A DNA stretch of 64,000 nucleotides from Streptomyces sp. SLBN-31 (GCF_006715395.1 NZ_VFNC01000001.1:4183244-4247243), one strand, 5' to 3'; shown: positions 41,414 to 52,293, numbered from the stretch's first letter. Notes: generated by a model not told the origin, from the sequence alone. Program-made: numbers and translations.

Positions 41414-44400
41414 ATGGGGTGGGGTGTGTCGCGTCGTCATGACGCCGCACAGTGGGGGCACGACGGACGAGCAAGACACGGCAGGCGTGGCGCGAGAAGG
41501 CTTCTCTCGGGTGCGGTGGTGACCGGATTGCTGGCAGGTCTGCCGGTGTTGGGCACGCCAGCTCCTGCGGCTCACGCGGACACGCTGTCGGAGGCACAAG
41601 CGGCTTCGGCGCAGGCGGCCTCGTCCGGCGAGCGCGTTGAAGTGGTGGGGCAGCGCACCGCGTACTCAACCACCTATGCGAACCCTGACGGCCTGACGTT
41701 CAAGCTGGTGCAGTCTGCGGTCCCCGTGCGGGCGAAGCTCGCGGACGGCTCGTGGGTAGCACCGGATGCGACGCTGGAGCGGCGCTCGGACGGCTCGATC
41801 AGGCCCAAGGCGGCGGTGCTGGGCATCTCGCTTTCCGGCGGTGGTGATGGCGCGGATCTGGTCACGCTGACCGAGCCCGGGAAATCACTCTCTCTGGGCT
41901 GGCCGGGGAAACTCCCCGCACCCACGCTGGACGGTGCGTCAGCACTGTATGCGAACGTGCTGCCAGGTGTGGACTTGCGGATGACGGCCACGGTCGAGGG
42001 CGTCCGGCAGGTGCTCGTGGTCAAGAGTGCAGAGGCGGCCGCCAACCCGGAACTGAAAAAGCTCGACTTCGCGATGCGGGCCGACGGCCTCACCGTGCGG
42101 GACGGGGGAGGGGGCCTGTCGGCGGTGGATGCCGACGGCAACACGGTCTTCCGCGCCCCGCCCGCACAAATGTGGGACTCCGCAGGTGACGCGTCGCCTG
42201 CGACGACGGCCTCGTCGACGACCGCCTCCAAGGCTTCGTTCAGCCTGGCCTCAGCAGCCACCACGTCCCCGTCCGCTCAGGGCGCGCCGACCGAGAAAGG
42301 CTCCGGCGAGGCAGAAGCGGATCCCGCCGCGGGTCCGAGTGACGGTGACGCCTCCGTGATGCTGCCGGTGTCGACGGACACCGATTCGGTGACGGTGGAA
42401 CCGGACGTGAAGCTGCTGACCGGCCCGGACACGGTGTACCCCCTGTACATCGATCCCGATGTGTCGCTCGGCGAGTCGGAGCGCACCCTGCTGTCGTCAG
42501 ACGGGGACGCGTTCTACAACTTCTCTGGGGGTGATGACGGCAAGGGCGTCGGCTATTGCGGCACCTACGTGACTGGCGGCTACGGCTACTACTGCGGCTC
42601 GGGCTACAGGAACCGGATGTACTTCGAGTTCTCGCCGAGCAAGCTGGCGGGCAAGCACGTCCTGGATGCCACCTTCCGGATCACCGAGCGATTCTCGATG
42701 TCCTGCGAGCCGTCCTGGGTCGACCTGGTACGGACGGGAAATATTTCGTCGTCCACCACCTGGCCAGGGCCGACAAAAGACTGGGACCTGATGGTCGACC
42801 GGAACGTCTCGGCCGGCCGTGGCTCGGCTTGTGACCCGAGTCAGCCGGACGCGGCAATCGAGTTCAACGACAGTCCCACCGAGACCAACGAAAATCTCAC
42901 CTCAACCGTCAAAAAGTTTGCGGCCGGTGACATTTCCCGTCTCACCCTCATGCTGAAGGCACACGACGAGTCCGACCCGAATGGCTGGAAGCGGTTCGAT
43001 GATGACGCGACCCTGGACGTGGACTTCGTCGGCATCCCAGCCAAGCCGACCGGGATCGGCTTGGTCACCGGCGATGGCACGCAATGCGAGACCAACCAGA
43101 GTGACCCCCTGATCGTCTCGGACCCCACCCCGCAGCTCACCGCGACCGTGCAAACCGCCAAAGGCGGTGAGGCGGACGCCCTGCTGCGTGCGGCCTTCGA
43201 CATCGACAAGTACACCACTAGCAGCGACTCTTGGGCGCAAGCCGTCAATGAGATGGAACGACCCACCAGCGGCCACGCCGCCGACAACACCAAGCTGTAC
43301 GCGACCACACCGACGTTGACCGACGGGACGCTGTACCGCTACCGCTCCTGGACCCGTTCCTACTACAACAGTTACGCCAGCCATCTCTCCTCGGCGTCCA
43401 ACGCCTCCACCACCGGCTGGTGCTACTTCAAGGTCGACTCGAGCCGCCCGAAGGCCCCTGGCATCGTGGTGGCCAGCCCGTACTCGCGGTGCACCGCCAA
43501 CGCCTGCGAACCGGGCGGCGGCCCTGGCGTCAAAGCGTCCTTCACCTTCACCCCGCACACAGGCGACACCAACACCGCCTACCAGTACAAGCTGTCCACG
43601 GACACCTCATGGTCTTCCGCGATTTCTGGCCCCACGGTCAGCAAGGACATCATCCCGACCGCACCAGGCACCTACACCATCTATGTGCGAGCCAAGGACA
43701 CCATCGGCTGGGGCGCCCAGAACGCGATCGACTTCGTGGTCGCCGAAGGCCCGGGACCAGTCGGACAATGGCACTTCGACGAGACCAGCGGTGCCGCTAT
43801 CGACACCTCCACGACAGTCAGTGCCAACCAGGACAACGCCAGCCTCTCCTCAACCGGTGCCTCCCGTGACGGGCGAGGCCGGCGCGGCGTCCTCACCAAA
43901 GACGCCGACGGCAACGAACTCAACACCCCGCTCACCGACACCGGGCTGACCCTCGACGGCTCCAGCGGCTATGCAGCAACCACCGGCGCAGTGCTGGAAA
44001 CCCGGGCCTCCTACACGGTATCGGCCTGGGCCCGCATCGCCTCGACCCCGGCCAAAAACTACGCCGTAATCTCACAGGTGAGCACCGACGCCTCCGCCTC
44101 GGGTTTCTCGCTCTACTACTCCACCTCTTACAAGGGATGGATCTTCAACTGGCACTGGCGCGACTCCGCCGGCACCTCGCACATCATCCGCTCCTACGCC
44201 AACCAGTCCTCCCCGCCGTTCGGGGTGTGGACCCACCTGGCCGGCGTCTATGACTCGGACGCCAAAACCATCCAGCTCTACGTCAACGGCAAGCCCCAGG
44301 GTTCACCCGTCGCCCTGGACAGCGGACAGCCCGCATCGGCCAACGGCAGTCTCCTGATCGGCCGGTCCCTCTACACAGCCGGATCTCCCACCGACTACTT

Positions 44401-45181
44401 CGCAGGCCAGATCGACGAGGTCCGAGCCTGGCAAACCAAGCTCACCGACGATCTGATCTCCGAAGACGCACAGCTGAAGAACTCCAACGGCTATGCAGGA
44501 GCCGAGCTGGTGGCCTCGTGGAATCCGGCCAATGCCAGCGGCACCACCCTCGCAGACACTGACTCCGGCTACGGCCGCGAACTCACCCTCTCCAGTGGCG
44601 CCTCACTCGACGGCGCAGGAATCGTCTTCGACGGAACCGACGACAACGCCACGGCCTCCGGTCCACTGGTAGACGAGTCCGGCTCGTTCACCGCAACCAC
44701 CGCCGTACAACTGGACAGCAAAGCACTGGCAGCCAAGAGCGTGGGCTACACCGCCCAGGTGATCGGCCAGCGCAGCGCCGACGGCTCTGCCTGGGGACTC
44801 TGGTACGAACTGAAGAGCGTCGAAGACGATCCCGAGACAGAAACGACCGTCCCCGTCGGCGTGTGGCACTTCGGACGCCTCAACGCCAACGGCACCTTCA
44901 CCGGTGTCACCTCTGACGATGCGGCCACCCTGGGCAGCCCTGTCCGCCTGACCGGCGTGTATGACGCCCAGTCAGGGACGATCCGCCTATACCTCGGACT
45001 CAACCAGAACGGCGACGACACTGCCTACACGGCCGTCATCGGATCCGGCGACTTCGCCGCCGGCACGGGCTTCGTGAACTCCGCATGGGGGCACTACCTG
45101 CCCGGATCCATCACCGACATCCGGGTCTGGGCTGGCGCCATGGCCAGCCAGGACCAGATCGCCAACACCGTCGGGGACTGA
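41414..45181 (+). CDS. Exported LamG-domain protein paired with RHS protein
   Basis: 1,255 residues; ATG 41414 with AAAGGCGGGG upstream (GTG 41405 is possible). An N-terminal twin-arginine-rich signal (RRLLSGAVVTGLLAGLPVLG) ends at PAAHA. Residues about 60-250 are a beta-rich exported-protein domain. Residues about 340-545 resemble the DNRLRE domain (YIDPDVSLGESERTLLSSDG, FEFSPSKLAGKHVLDATFRI). Two LamG/jellyroll domains follow (about 845-1015, VSAWARIASTPAKNYAVISQ, and about 1070-1254, VDESGSFTATTAVQLDSKAL). In Streptomyces such proteins are encoded just before RHS-repeat toxins, as here. They probably bind cell-surface or matrix components and may assist export or delivery; this role is inferred. 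Confidence 0.88.
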   Translation: MGWGVSRRHDAAQWGHDGRARHGRRGARRLLSGAVVTGLLAGLPVLGTPAPAAHADTLSEAQAASAQAASSGERVEVVGQRTAYSTTYANPDGLTFKLVQSAVPVRAKLADGSWVAPDATLERRSDGSIRPKAAVLGISLSGGGDGADLVTLTEPGKSLSLGWPGKLPAPTLDGASALYANVLPGVDLRMTATVEGVRQVLVVKSAEAAANPELKKLDFAMRADGLTVRDGGGGLSAVDADGNTVFRAPPAQMWDSAGDASPATTASSTTASKASFSLASAATTSPSAQGAPTEKGSGEAEADPAAGPSDGDASVMLPVSTDTDSVTVEPDVKLLTGPDTVYPLYIDPDVSLGESERTLLSSDGDAFYNFSGGDDGKGVGYCGTYVTGGYGYYCGSGYRNRMYFEFSPSKLAGKHVLDATFRITERFSMSCEPSWVDLVRTGNISSSTTWPGPTKDWDLMVDRNVSAGRGSACDPSQPDAAIEFNDSPTETNENLTSTVKKFAAGDISRLTLMLKAHDESDPNGWKRFDDDATLDVDFVGIPAKPTGIGLVTGDGTQCETNQSDPLIVSDPTPQLTATVQTAKGGEADALLRAAFDIDKYTTSSDSWAQAVNEMERPTSGHAADNTKLYATTPTLTDGTLYRYRSWTRSYYNSYASHLSSASNASTTGWCYFKVDSSRPKAPGIVVASPYSRCTANACEPGGGPGVKASFTFTPHTGDTNTAYQYKLSTDTSWSSAISGPTVSKDIIPTAPGTYTIYVRAKDTIGWGAQNAIDFVVAEGPGPVGQWHFDETSGAAIDTSTTVSANQDNASLSSTGASRDGRGRRGVLTKDADGNELNTPLTDTGLTLDGSSGYAATTGAVLETRASYTVSAWARIASTPAKNYAVISQVSTDASASGFSLYYSTSYKGWIFNWHWRDSAGTSHIIRSYANQSSPPFGVWTHLAGVYDSDAKTIQLYVNGKPQGSPVALDSGQPASANGSLLIGRSLYTAGSPTDYFAGQIDEVRAWQTKLTDDLISEDAQLKNSNGYAGAELVASWNPANASGTTLADTDSGYGRELTLSSGASLDGAGIVFDGTDDNATASGPLVDESGSFTATTAVQLDSKALAAKSVGYTAQVIGQRSADGSAWGLWYELKSVEDDPETETTVPVGVWHFGRLNANGTFTGVTSDDAATLGSPVRLTGVYDAQSGTIRLYLGLNQNGDDTAYTAVIGSGDFAAGTGFVNSAWGHYLPGSITDIRVWAGAMASQDQIANTVGD

Positions 45182-45205
45182 TCCCGTCACGACACCGAAC
45201 GGGCC

Positions 45206-45226
45206 GGGCGGTGGGAGCCACCGCCC
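45206..45226 (+). terminator. Intercistronic hairpin between LamG and RHS genes
   Basis: GGGCGGTGG pairs with CCACCGCCC around a 3-base loop, 25 bp after the LamG stop. A likely partial terminator that sets the ratio of the two proteins. Confidence 0.7.
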
Positions 45227-45379
45227 GCCCCGTTCCTCCTCCGCTGTCCTCTTCCACCACACGGGCTGTCAGCTGGCTGCGGTATAAGCCAAACCTGCTG
45301 CGCCTACGTGTAGCCGTCTGTCGCGACCTGCCCGGCCCGCTCTCGGCTTTCCCGATCCTTCTTCACCTGGGGGTTGTTC

Positions 45380-48300
45380 GTGCGTACCCGAATACCAGCC
45401 CGGTGGGCGCCACTCGTGGTGTCCCTCTCTTTGGCTTTGGCGGTACCGGTGGCCCTGACGCCGGTCGCCTCAGCCGCGACGGGCGGGCTGGGCAAGCCGG
45501 CGGTGGCCAAGCAGCGGGCCAGCAAGGTCCGGGCAGTGACCGGTCTGGGCGCCAAGCAGGCCCGTGCCACTGCCTCCAAGACCAAGACTGCCAACGCCCA
45601 GCAGGCCAAGCGGGCAGCGGCGGAGCAGAAGGCGTCCTGGCCCAAGGCCGCCGAGCGCACCACACAGATCCCTGCACGAGGCAAAGCGAAGCTCACCGCC
45701 GGCGGGCTGCCGGTGACGATCACCGGGGCGGGCGGCAAGAACGCTGTCTCGGGCCAGGCACGGCTACGCGTCCTGAGCCATAGGGCCGCTCAAGCAGCCG
45801 GAATCAAGGGCGTCCTGCTCACCGCTGCTACCGTCGATCCGGGGAAGGCGGAGCTGAGTGTGGACTACTCGGCCTTCGCGTCCGCATACGGCGGCGGCTG
45901 GGCCGGGCGTCTGCGGTTGGTCCAGCTACCCGCGTGCGCCCTGACCACCCCGCACAAGAGCGCATGCCGGGTACAGACTCCGCTCCGCTCGCACAATGAC
46001 ATCTCCGGCCAGACCGTCTCGGCCACCGCGCACCTCACCACGCCCTCGACCACAACCTCCAGCCCGGCGCGCACCTCCCAGATGGCCGCGGTCACCACCC
46101 CCTCGGCCACCGTCCTCGCACTGACCGCAGCGGCCGGTGAATCCGCGTCGGGCTCGGGCAACTACTCCGCCTCGCCCTTGTCGCCCTCCTCCACCTGGGA
46201 AGCGGGCGGTTCCTCCGGCGCGTTCACCTGGTCCTACCCGCTGAGCACGCCCCCGGCCGCGGCAGGCCCCTCGCCGACACTGTCGCTGTCGTACGACTCC
46301 GGCAGCTCGGACGGCAAAACGGCGTCCACGAACAACCAGTCCACGCAGGTCGGCGAGGGCTTCGACATCACATCCTCCTACGTCGAGCGCTCCTACGGCG
46401 CCTGTGACGACGACGGCCAGGACAGCAAATACGACGAGTGCTGGAAGTACGACAACGCCTCGCTCGTCCTCAACGGCAAGTCCAGCGAACTCGTCAAGGA
46501 CGACACCACCGGCGTGTGGCGGCTCAGCAACGACGACGCCTCCACCGTCACCCACTCCACCGGCGCCGACAACAACGACGACAACGGCGAGTACTGGACC
46601 GTAATCACGGGCAACGGCACGAAGTACGTCTTCGGCCTCAACAAGCTCAGCGGCGCCGACACCGAGCGGACCAATTCCGTTTGGACAGTGCCGGTCTACG
46701 GCGACGACTCCGGCGAGCCCGGCTACGACAAAGGCGACTCCTTCTCCGGCCGGTCCCTCACCCAAGCCTGGCGCTGGAACCTGGACTACGTACAGGACCC
46801 CCTCGGTAACGCGATGACCTACTGGTACACCGCCGAGACCAACTACTACGCCAAGAACGACGCCACCACCGCCACCACCGAATACACCCGGGGCGGCTAC
46901 CTCACCAAGATCCTCTACGGACAGAACAAGGACACCCTCTTCAGCGGCGTCACCTCCGACAAGGTCACCTTCTCCTACGACGAGCGCTGCACCGCCTCCG
47001 ACTGCTCCTCACTGACGGACTCAACCGCCGACAACTGGCCGGACGTCCCCTACGACTCCATCTGCAAGAAGGACGCAGACTGCGACGCCAAGAGTCCCGC
47101 CTTCTTCACCCGCAAACGGCTCACCGGCATCGACACCTATGCCTGGTCGGCCGCCTCCGGCGCCTTCACCACGGTCGACTCCTGGACGCTCACCCAGGCC
47201 TTCCTCGACGGGGGCGACATCGGTGACACCTCTGACCAGACGCTGGTACTCAAGAGCATCAAGCACACCGGCAAGAACGGCACCGACATCGCCCTGGACC
47301 CGGTGACGTTCGGCTACCAGATGCGGGTCAACCGCGTCGACTCCAATTCCGACGACATCCTCCCGCTGACCCGCCCGCGCATCGAGACGGTCACCTCCGA
47401 GACCGGCGCGATCACCACCGTCACCCTCTCCGACCCCGAATGCATCCGCGGCTCCAACATGCCGGCCGCCGAAGACAACGACACCAAGAACTGCTACCCG
47501 ACCTATTGGCACATCAACGGAGCCGCCGAATCGACAATCGACTGGTTCCACAAATACCGCGTGACGGCCGTCCTCTCCTCCGACCCCACCGGCCACAACG
47601 TCGCGGTCGAGCACGCCTACAGCTACTCCGCCCCGGCCTGGCACTACAACGACGACCCGATCACCCCCTCCGATGAACGCACGTGGTCCATCTGGCGCGG
47701 CTACGGCAAGGTCACCGAAACCACCGGCGCCTCCGACGGCACCCAGTCCAAGACGGTCTCGCTCTATCTGCAAGGCATGAACGGCGACAAGCAGAAGGAC
47801 GGCACCACACGGTCCGTGTCCGTCACCGGCATCGACTTCACCGGCCTAGACGTGGCCGACCAGACCGACAGCAACCCATACGCCGGCCAACTGCGCGAAA
47901 AGATCACCTACAGCGGCTCGACACCCGTGACGATCACGGTCAACGACCCCTGGCTTAAGAAGACGGCCACCCAGCACAAGTCGTACGCCGACACCGAGGC
48001 GTACTACGTCCGCACCGCAAAGACCTCCACCCACACCTATCTCACCGCCACATCGAAGTGGCGCACCAGCGCCACCTCAACCACCGACTTCGATGACTAC
48101 GGCATGCCCACCAAGATCTACGACGAGGGGGACACCGCCGTCACCGGCGACGAGACCTGCACCCGCACCTGGTACGCCCGCAACGACACACTAGGCATCA
48201 ACTCGCTGGTCTCCCGCACCCGCAAGGTCGGCAAGGCGTGCTCGGTCGCCGAGACAACACTGTCCCTCCCCACATCCAGCGCCACACGCGGTGACGTACT

Positions 48301-51300
48301 CTCCGACACCGCCACCGTCTACGACAACGCCACCGCCACCTCCTGGACGGCCTCCCAGACCCCGACCAAGGGCGAGGTGACCTGGACCGGCCGCGCCTCC
48401 GCCTACCCGGCCACGACCACCAACGGCGAGCGCACCCCCAGCTCCTGGCAGACGCTCTCCAAGCTGACCTACGACACGCTCGGCCGCGTCGCGAGCTCCA
48501 CCGACGCCGGCAGCAACACCACATACACCGTCTACACCCCCACCACAGCTGGCCCGCTGACCAAGACGAAGGTCACCAACCCCAAGTCCCAGAACGTCTA
48601 CACCTACACCGACTACGCCCGGGGCACACCCACCAAGATCTACGACGCAAACAACAAGATCACCGAAAGCACCTACGACGCGCTCGGCCGCAAGACCGCC
48701 ACCTGGCTTCCCAACCGCTCCCGCTCACTGTCGCAGAGCGCCAACTACACCTACACCTATTCCGTCTCCCACGACGCCCCGTCATGGACGTCCACCTCCA
48801 CGCTCAAGGCCGACGGCAGCACGTACAACACCAGCTACACCCTCTACGACTCGATGCTGCGCACCCTCCAGACGCAGTCGCCGACGGCGGTCGGCGGCAG
48901 GCTGCTGACGGACACCCGGTACGACAGCCGGGGCCTGGCCTACGAGACCTTCGCCGACATCTTCGACTCGACCGCCACCCCCTCCGGCACCTACACCCGG
49001 GCGGAGTACGGCGAGGCGCCCAAGCAGACCGAGATCGTCTTCGACGGGGCCGAGCGCCCCACGTCGAACACCTTGCTCGTCTACGGCGTGCAGAAATGGT
49101 CCACGTCCAGCAGCTACACCGGTGACTCCACCGCCACCACCGCCCTCTCCGGCGGCTCGGCAGTCCGCACCATCACCGATGCGCGGGGCCGGACGGTAGA
49201 GCGTCGCGAGTACTCCGGCACGTCCCCGGCCGACACCGGCTACGGGGCCACCGCCGGCGCCGCGTTCACCTCGACCGCGTACACCTACACCCTCGACGAC
49301 AAGCAGTCCACGATCACCGGACCCGACAGCAAGTGGTCCTACTCGTACGACCTCTTCGGCCGCCAGACCTCTACCACCGACCCCGACAAGGGGACCTCCA
49401 CCACTGGCTACACCAACCTCGACCAGACCTCCTGGACCAAGGACGGCGCGGGCCGCGTCACCGTCTTCGCCTACGACTCCCTCAGTCGTAAGACCGACAC
49501 CTGGAGCGCCCCCGCGACCGCCGACCTGACTTCCACACTTGAGGAGCAGGTCGACGCAAACAAGCTCACCCACTTCGCCTACGACAGCGTGGCCAAGGGC
49601 CAGTTGGACTCCTCCACCCGCTATGTCGGCGGAGTCTCCGGCAGCGCCTACACCAAGCAGGTCACGGCGTACGACAGCCTCTACCACCCGACTACCACGC
49701 AACTGGCCCTGCCCGCGGGTGACTCCCTGGTGACGTCCGGCGCGCTCTCGTCGTCGACCCTGACCTTCTCGACGTACTACAACATCGACGGCACCCAGCA
49801 GTACGCCTCCGAGCCCGCAGCCGGCGGCCTCAGCGCCGAAACGATCAACAACGAATACAACGGGCTGGGTCTGCCCACCGCCATCACCGGCACCACCGGA
49901 TACCTCCTGGGCGCTAGCTACTCCGCTCTCGGCCAGACTGAACAGCTCACCCTGGGCACGTCGTCCGCGTCCGGGACCAAGAAGGCGTACATCACCAACA
50001 AGTACGCCGAAGGCACCGACCGACTCGAGGAGTCCTCGGTCACCGACCAGACCCACAGCTACCAACTGCAGAATCTCACCTACACCTACGACGACGCCGG
50101 CAACGTCACCGCGACCAGTGATCCCACCACCCTGGGCGGCACAGGAGCAGCCGACAACCAGTGCTTCACCTATGACGGCTACCGCCGCCTGACCAACGTC
50201 TGGACCCCCTCGACGGCCGACTGCTCAACCACCAAGCGCACCGCCGCCGACCTCGGAGGCGCCAGCCCGTACTGGACGTCGTACACCTACACCGACTCCG
50301 GCCTTCGATCGACCGAGACCACCCACACCACCAGCACCGACACCAAGAAGACCTACTGCTACAGCACTGCCAAGCCCCACCAGTTGGCCGCTACCACCAC
50401 CGGCAGCACCTGCACGGGAGTCACCGCCACCTACGCCTACGACGACACCGGCAACACCACAACCCGCCTCGACGGCACCGCCTCCCAGTCCCTGAGCTGG
50501 GACAACGAAAGCCGCCTGAGCAAGCTGGTAGAAGGCAGCAGCACCACCGGATACGTTTACGACGCCGACGGAAACCTGCTCATCCGCCGCAATACCACAG
50601 GCGAGACCGTCCTCTATGCCGGCGCCACCGAGGTCCACCTGGACACCAGCGCCCCCACCGCCAAGTACTGGGCCCAGCGCTACTACTCGGCCGGGTCCGC
50701 CGTCATCGCGGTCCGCAACAACAAGTCCGGCGCCTCCACCCTCTCCTACCTCGCCGCGGACCAACACGGCACATCCAGCCTGGCACTGAACGCCTCCACG
50801 CAGGTCGCAACCAAGCGCTACAGCACCCCATTCGGAGCGTTGCGCACCGGCGGCACCGGAACCTGGCCGGACGACAGAACCTTCCTCGGCAAGACCGCCG
50901 ACTCCTCCTCCGGACTCATCCACATCGGCGCCCGCGACTACGACCCCATGACAGGCCGGTTCATCAGCGTCGACCCGCTCCTGAGCCTTGACCAGCACCA
51001 GTCCCTCAACGGCTACACCTACGGCAACAACAACCCCGCCACCTTCTCTGACCCCACCGGCACAGAGATCGGCTCCCGCCCCAACTCCTGCGAATACGAC
51101 CTCAAGTACTGCGACAAGAAGACCCAGAAAGCCGTCGGCTACGACCCCTCCACCGGTCGCGTCAACGGTGGCGGCACCGCCACCACCAGCAGCGTTGGCA
51201 CCGGATCCACCCTGCTGTCCATTCAGAAACCCCTGGCGGGCCCCTTTCCCCCAGGCTCTGTAAAGCTCGTAGATACCGGTATATTTGATGAAAAGAAATT

Positions 51301-51826
51301 CATGGCGGGAGTTTCCTGGGCGCTCGGTGGCATTCTGAAGGAGCTCACAAAGGGGCCGGAACCCATCACGCTATGCACTCCCGACGGTCACTGCGAAGAG
51401 CAGGTTCCACAGGGTGGGACCTTTGCGGGCGGGGGTGGACTCCTGGGCAATGGATCTCAGGCTGGCAGACCTGTTCCGCAGGATGCGGGTGCGGCAAGCG
51501 AGAGCGACCTGGTTCGTGTCGGCCGCTGGATGTCGCGAGAGGAGCACAGCGCCATGAAGGATACGGGTGTCGTCCAGGAAGGTGCTGGCGGTACGACCTA
51601 TGTGGCGCATCCTGCAACTCCTGAGGCATACGGTCGGCAAGCTGCGCCGGGCACGGGATACGTGGAATTTGACGTGCCGCGTGGTTCCTTGTATCCCGCG
51701 GGTGAGCCCGGCTGGGCCCAGATACCCGGCCCGAGTTCGCTGCAGGGCAGACTCGCACTGCGGCGTGGACAGCCGATACCGCAGTTCCCGCCTGCCTTGA
51801 ACATCCAGTGGCTGATGGGGAAATGA
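45380..51826 (+). CDS. RHS/YD-repeat polymorphic toxin with TreTu-like C-terminal domain
   Basis: 2,148 residues. GTG 45380 follows GGGGGTTG. A Sec signal (PLVVSLSLALAVPVALTPVA) leads into a long exported beta region. YD/RHS repeats follow (YDALGRKTATWLPNRS, YSYDLFGRQTSTTDPDKG, YDADGNLLIRRNTTG). The RHS core is at residues about 1815-1895, with RDYDPMTGRFISVDPLLSLD and YGNNNPATFSDPTG. RHS shells enclose the toxin and cleave at the core. The variable tip (about 1895-2148) ends in a roughly 105-residue domain: RVGRWMSREEHSAMKDTGVV, GTTYVAHPATPEAYGRQAAP, YVEFDVPRGSLYPAGEPGW. This is the TreTu type, related to ADP-ribosyltransferase effectors. From about 51240 the G+C content drops. The immunity candidate overlaps by 4 bp. 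Confidence 0.92.
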   Translation: MRTRIPARWAPLVVSLSLALAVPVALTPVASAATGGLGKPAVAKQRASKVRAVTGLGAKQARATASKTKTANAQQAKRAAAEQKASWPKAAERTTQIPARGKAKLTAGGLPVTITGAGGKNAVSGQARLRVLSHRAAQAAGIKGVLLTAATVDPGKAELSVDYSAFASAYGGGWAGRLRLVQLPACALTTPHKSACRVQTPLRSHNDISGQTVSATAHLTTPSTTTSSPARTSQMAAVTTPSATVLALTAAAGESASGSGNYSASPLSPSSTWEAGGSSGAFTWSYPLSTPPAAAGPSPTLSLSYDSGSSDGKTASTNNQSTQVGEGFDITSSYVERSYGACDDDGQDSKYDECWKYDNASLVLNGKSSELVKDDTTGVWRLSNDDASTVTHSTGADNNDDNGEYWTVITGNGTKYVFGLNKLSGADTERTNSVWTVPVYGDDSGEPGYDKGDSFSGRSLTQAWRWNLDYVQDPLGNAMTYWYTAETNYYAKNDATTATTEYTRGGYLTKILYGQNKDTLFSGVTSDKVTFSYDERCTASDCSSLTDSTADNWPDVPYDSICKKDADCDAKSPAFFTRKRLTGIDTYAWSAASGAFTTVDSWTLTQAFLDGGDIGDTSDQTLVLKSIKHTGKNGTDIALDPVTFGYQMRVNRVDSNSDDILPLTRPRIETVTSETGAITTVTLSDPECIRGSNMPAAEDNDTKNCYPTYWHINGAAESTIDWFHKYRVTAVLSSDPTGHNVAVEHAYSYSAPAWHYNDDPITPSDERTWSIWRGYGKVTETTGASDGTQSKTVSLYLQGMNGDKQKDGTTRSVSVTGIDFTGLDVADQTDSNPYAGQLREKITYSGSTPVTITVNDPWLKKTATQHKSYADTEAYYVRTAKTSTHTYLTATSKWRTSATSTTDFDDYGMPTKIYDEGDTAVTGDETCTRTWYARNDTLGINSLVSRTRKVGKACSVAETTLSLPTSSATRGDVLSDTATVYDNATATSWTASQTPTKGEVTWTGRASAYPATTTNGERTPSSWQTLSKLTYDTLGRVASSTDAGSNTTYTVYTPTTAGPLTKTKVTNPKSQNVYTYTDYARGTPTKIYDANNKITESTYDALGRKTATWLPNRSRSLSQSANYTYTYSVSHDAPSWTSTSTLKADGSTYNTSYTLYDSMLRTLQTQSPTAVGGRLLTDTRYDSRGLAYETFADIFDSTATPSGTYTRAEYGEAPKQTEIVFDGAERPTSNTLLVYGVQKWSTSSSYTGDSTATTALSGGSAVRTITDARGRTVERREYSGTSPADTGYGATAGAAFTSTAYTYTLDDKQSTITGPDSKWSYSYDLFGRQTSTTDPDKGTSTTGYTNLDQTSWTKDGAGRVTVFAYDSLSRKTDTWSAPATADLTSTLEEQVDANKLTHFAYDSVAKGQLDSSTRYVGGVSGSAYTKQVTAYDSLYHPTTTQLALPAGDSLVTSGALSSSTLTFSTYYNIDGTQQYASEPAAGGLSAETINNEYNGLGLPTAITGTTGYLLGASYSALGQTEQLTLGTSSASGTKKAYITNKYAEGTDRLEESSVTDQTHSYQLQNLTYTYDDAGNVTATSDPTTLGGTGAADNQCFTYDGYRRLTNVWTPSTADCSTTKRTAADLGGASPYWTSYTYTDSGLRSTETTHTTSTDTKKTYCYSTAKPHQLAATTTGSTCTGVTATYAYDDTGNTTTRLDGTASQSLSWDNESRLSKLVEGSSTTGYVYDADGNLLIRRNTTGETVLYAGATEVHLDTSAPTAKYWAQRYYSAGSAVIAVRNNKSGASTLSYLAADQHGTSSLALNASTQVATKRYSTPFGALRTGGTGTWPDDRTFLGKTADSSSGLIHIGARDYDPMTGRFISVDPLLSLDQHQSLNGYTYGNNNPATFSDPTGTEIGSRPNSCEYDLKYCDKKTQKAVGYDPSTGRVNGGGTATTSSVGTGSTLLSIQKPLAGPFPPGSVKLVDTGIFDEKKFMAGVSWALGGILKELTKGPEPITLCTPDGHCEEQVPQGGTFAGGGGLLGNGSQAGRPVPQDAGAASESDLVRVGRWMSREEHSAMKDTGVVQEGAGGTTYVAHPATPEAYGRQAAPGTGYVEFDVPRGSLYPAGEPGWAQIPGPSSLQGRLALRRGQPIPQFPPALNIQWLMGK

Positions 51827-52152
51827 TGACAAGCAAAGAAGTATTTCTCGCTGGTTTGAGGGCTTGGGCCGCAGACCACGCCCCGACGTTGGCGAGCGAA
51901 GGAATCACACTGCAACTGGACGACTCCCGCTCACAATGGAGCAAAGCGAGCACGTCACTATCCCTCGACGGGGAGGAACGAATCAGCCAGTTGACTGTAT
52001 GGTCCACCGGAGAGGCTGAGCTGGAGCGCGCCGAGATCGCGACAGGCTTGGTCCGCAACGAGCACTGCGACTTGGCCTCGCTCGAAGATTTGGGTCGAGC
52101 ACTCGACGACCTTCTGCGATGGCAACGAGGCGACAGCGCGGCGAGTTCGTGA
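51823..52152 (+). CDS. Candidate immunity protein for the RHS toxin
   Basis: 109 residues, starting at ATG 51823 inside the RHS stop (ATGA), so it is translationally coupled as toxin-immunity pairs are. The product is acidic and has the simple alpha/beta pattern of immunity proteins: EVFLAGLRAWAADHAPTLAS, KASTSLSLDGEERISQLTVW, STGEAELERAEIATGLVRNE, LEDLGRALDDLLRWQRG. No catalytic motif is seen. It shares the lower G+C content of the toxin tip. Function is inferred from position, not from family. Confidence 0.7.
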   Translation: MMTSKEVFLAGLRAWAADHAPTLASEGITLQLDDSRSQWSKASTSLSLDGEERISQLTVWSTGEAELERAEIATGLVRNEHCDLASLEDLGRALDDLLRWQRGDSAASS

Positions 52153-52239
52153 GAAGCCATCCGCGTACCGCTCTGCAGGCTCGACCAGTCGAATGCGGGT
52201 CGTGGTCGGATGCCCTCTCGGCGGTCGAAGCATAACGGT

Positions 52240-52293
52240 GGGGCCTCCTGGTAGCTCGGGGTTATGATTCTGAACGAGCGTCACCAGGAGGCC
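52240..52293 (+). repeat. IS left-end structure, copy 2
   Basis: GGGCCTCCTGGTAGCTCGG and ACCAGGAGGCCC, as at 22128-22183. No transposase follows here, so only the end remains. Confidence 0.55.

Noticed and set aside
45926..46765. Minus frames opposite the RHS gene, up to 427 codons
   Set aside because: Val/Gly-rich antisense shadows of the RHS repeats.
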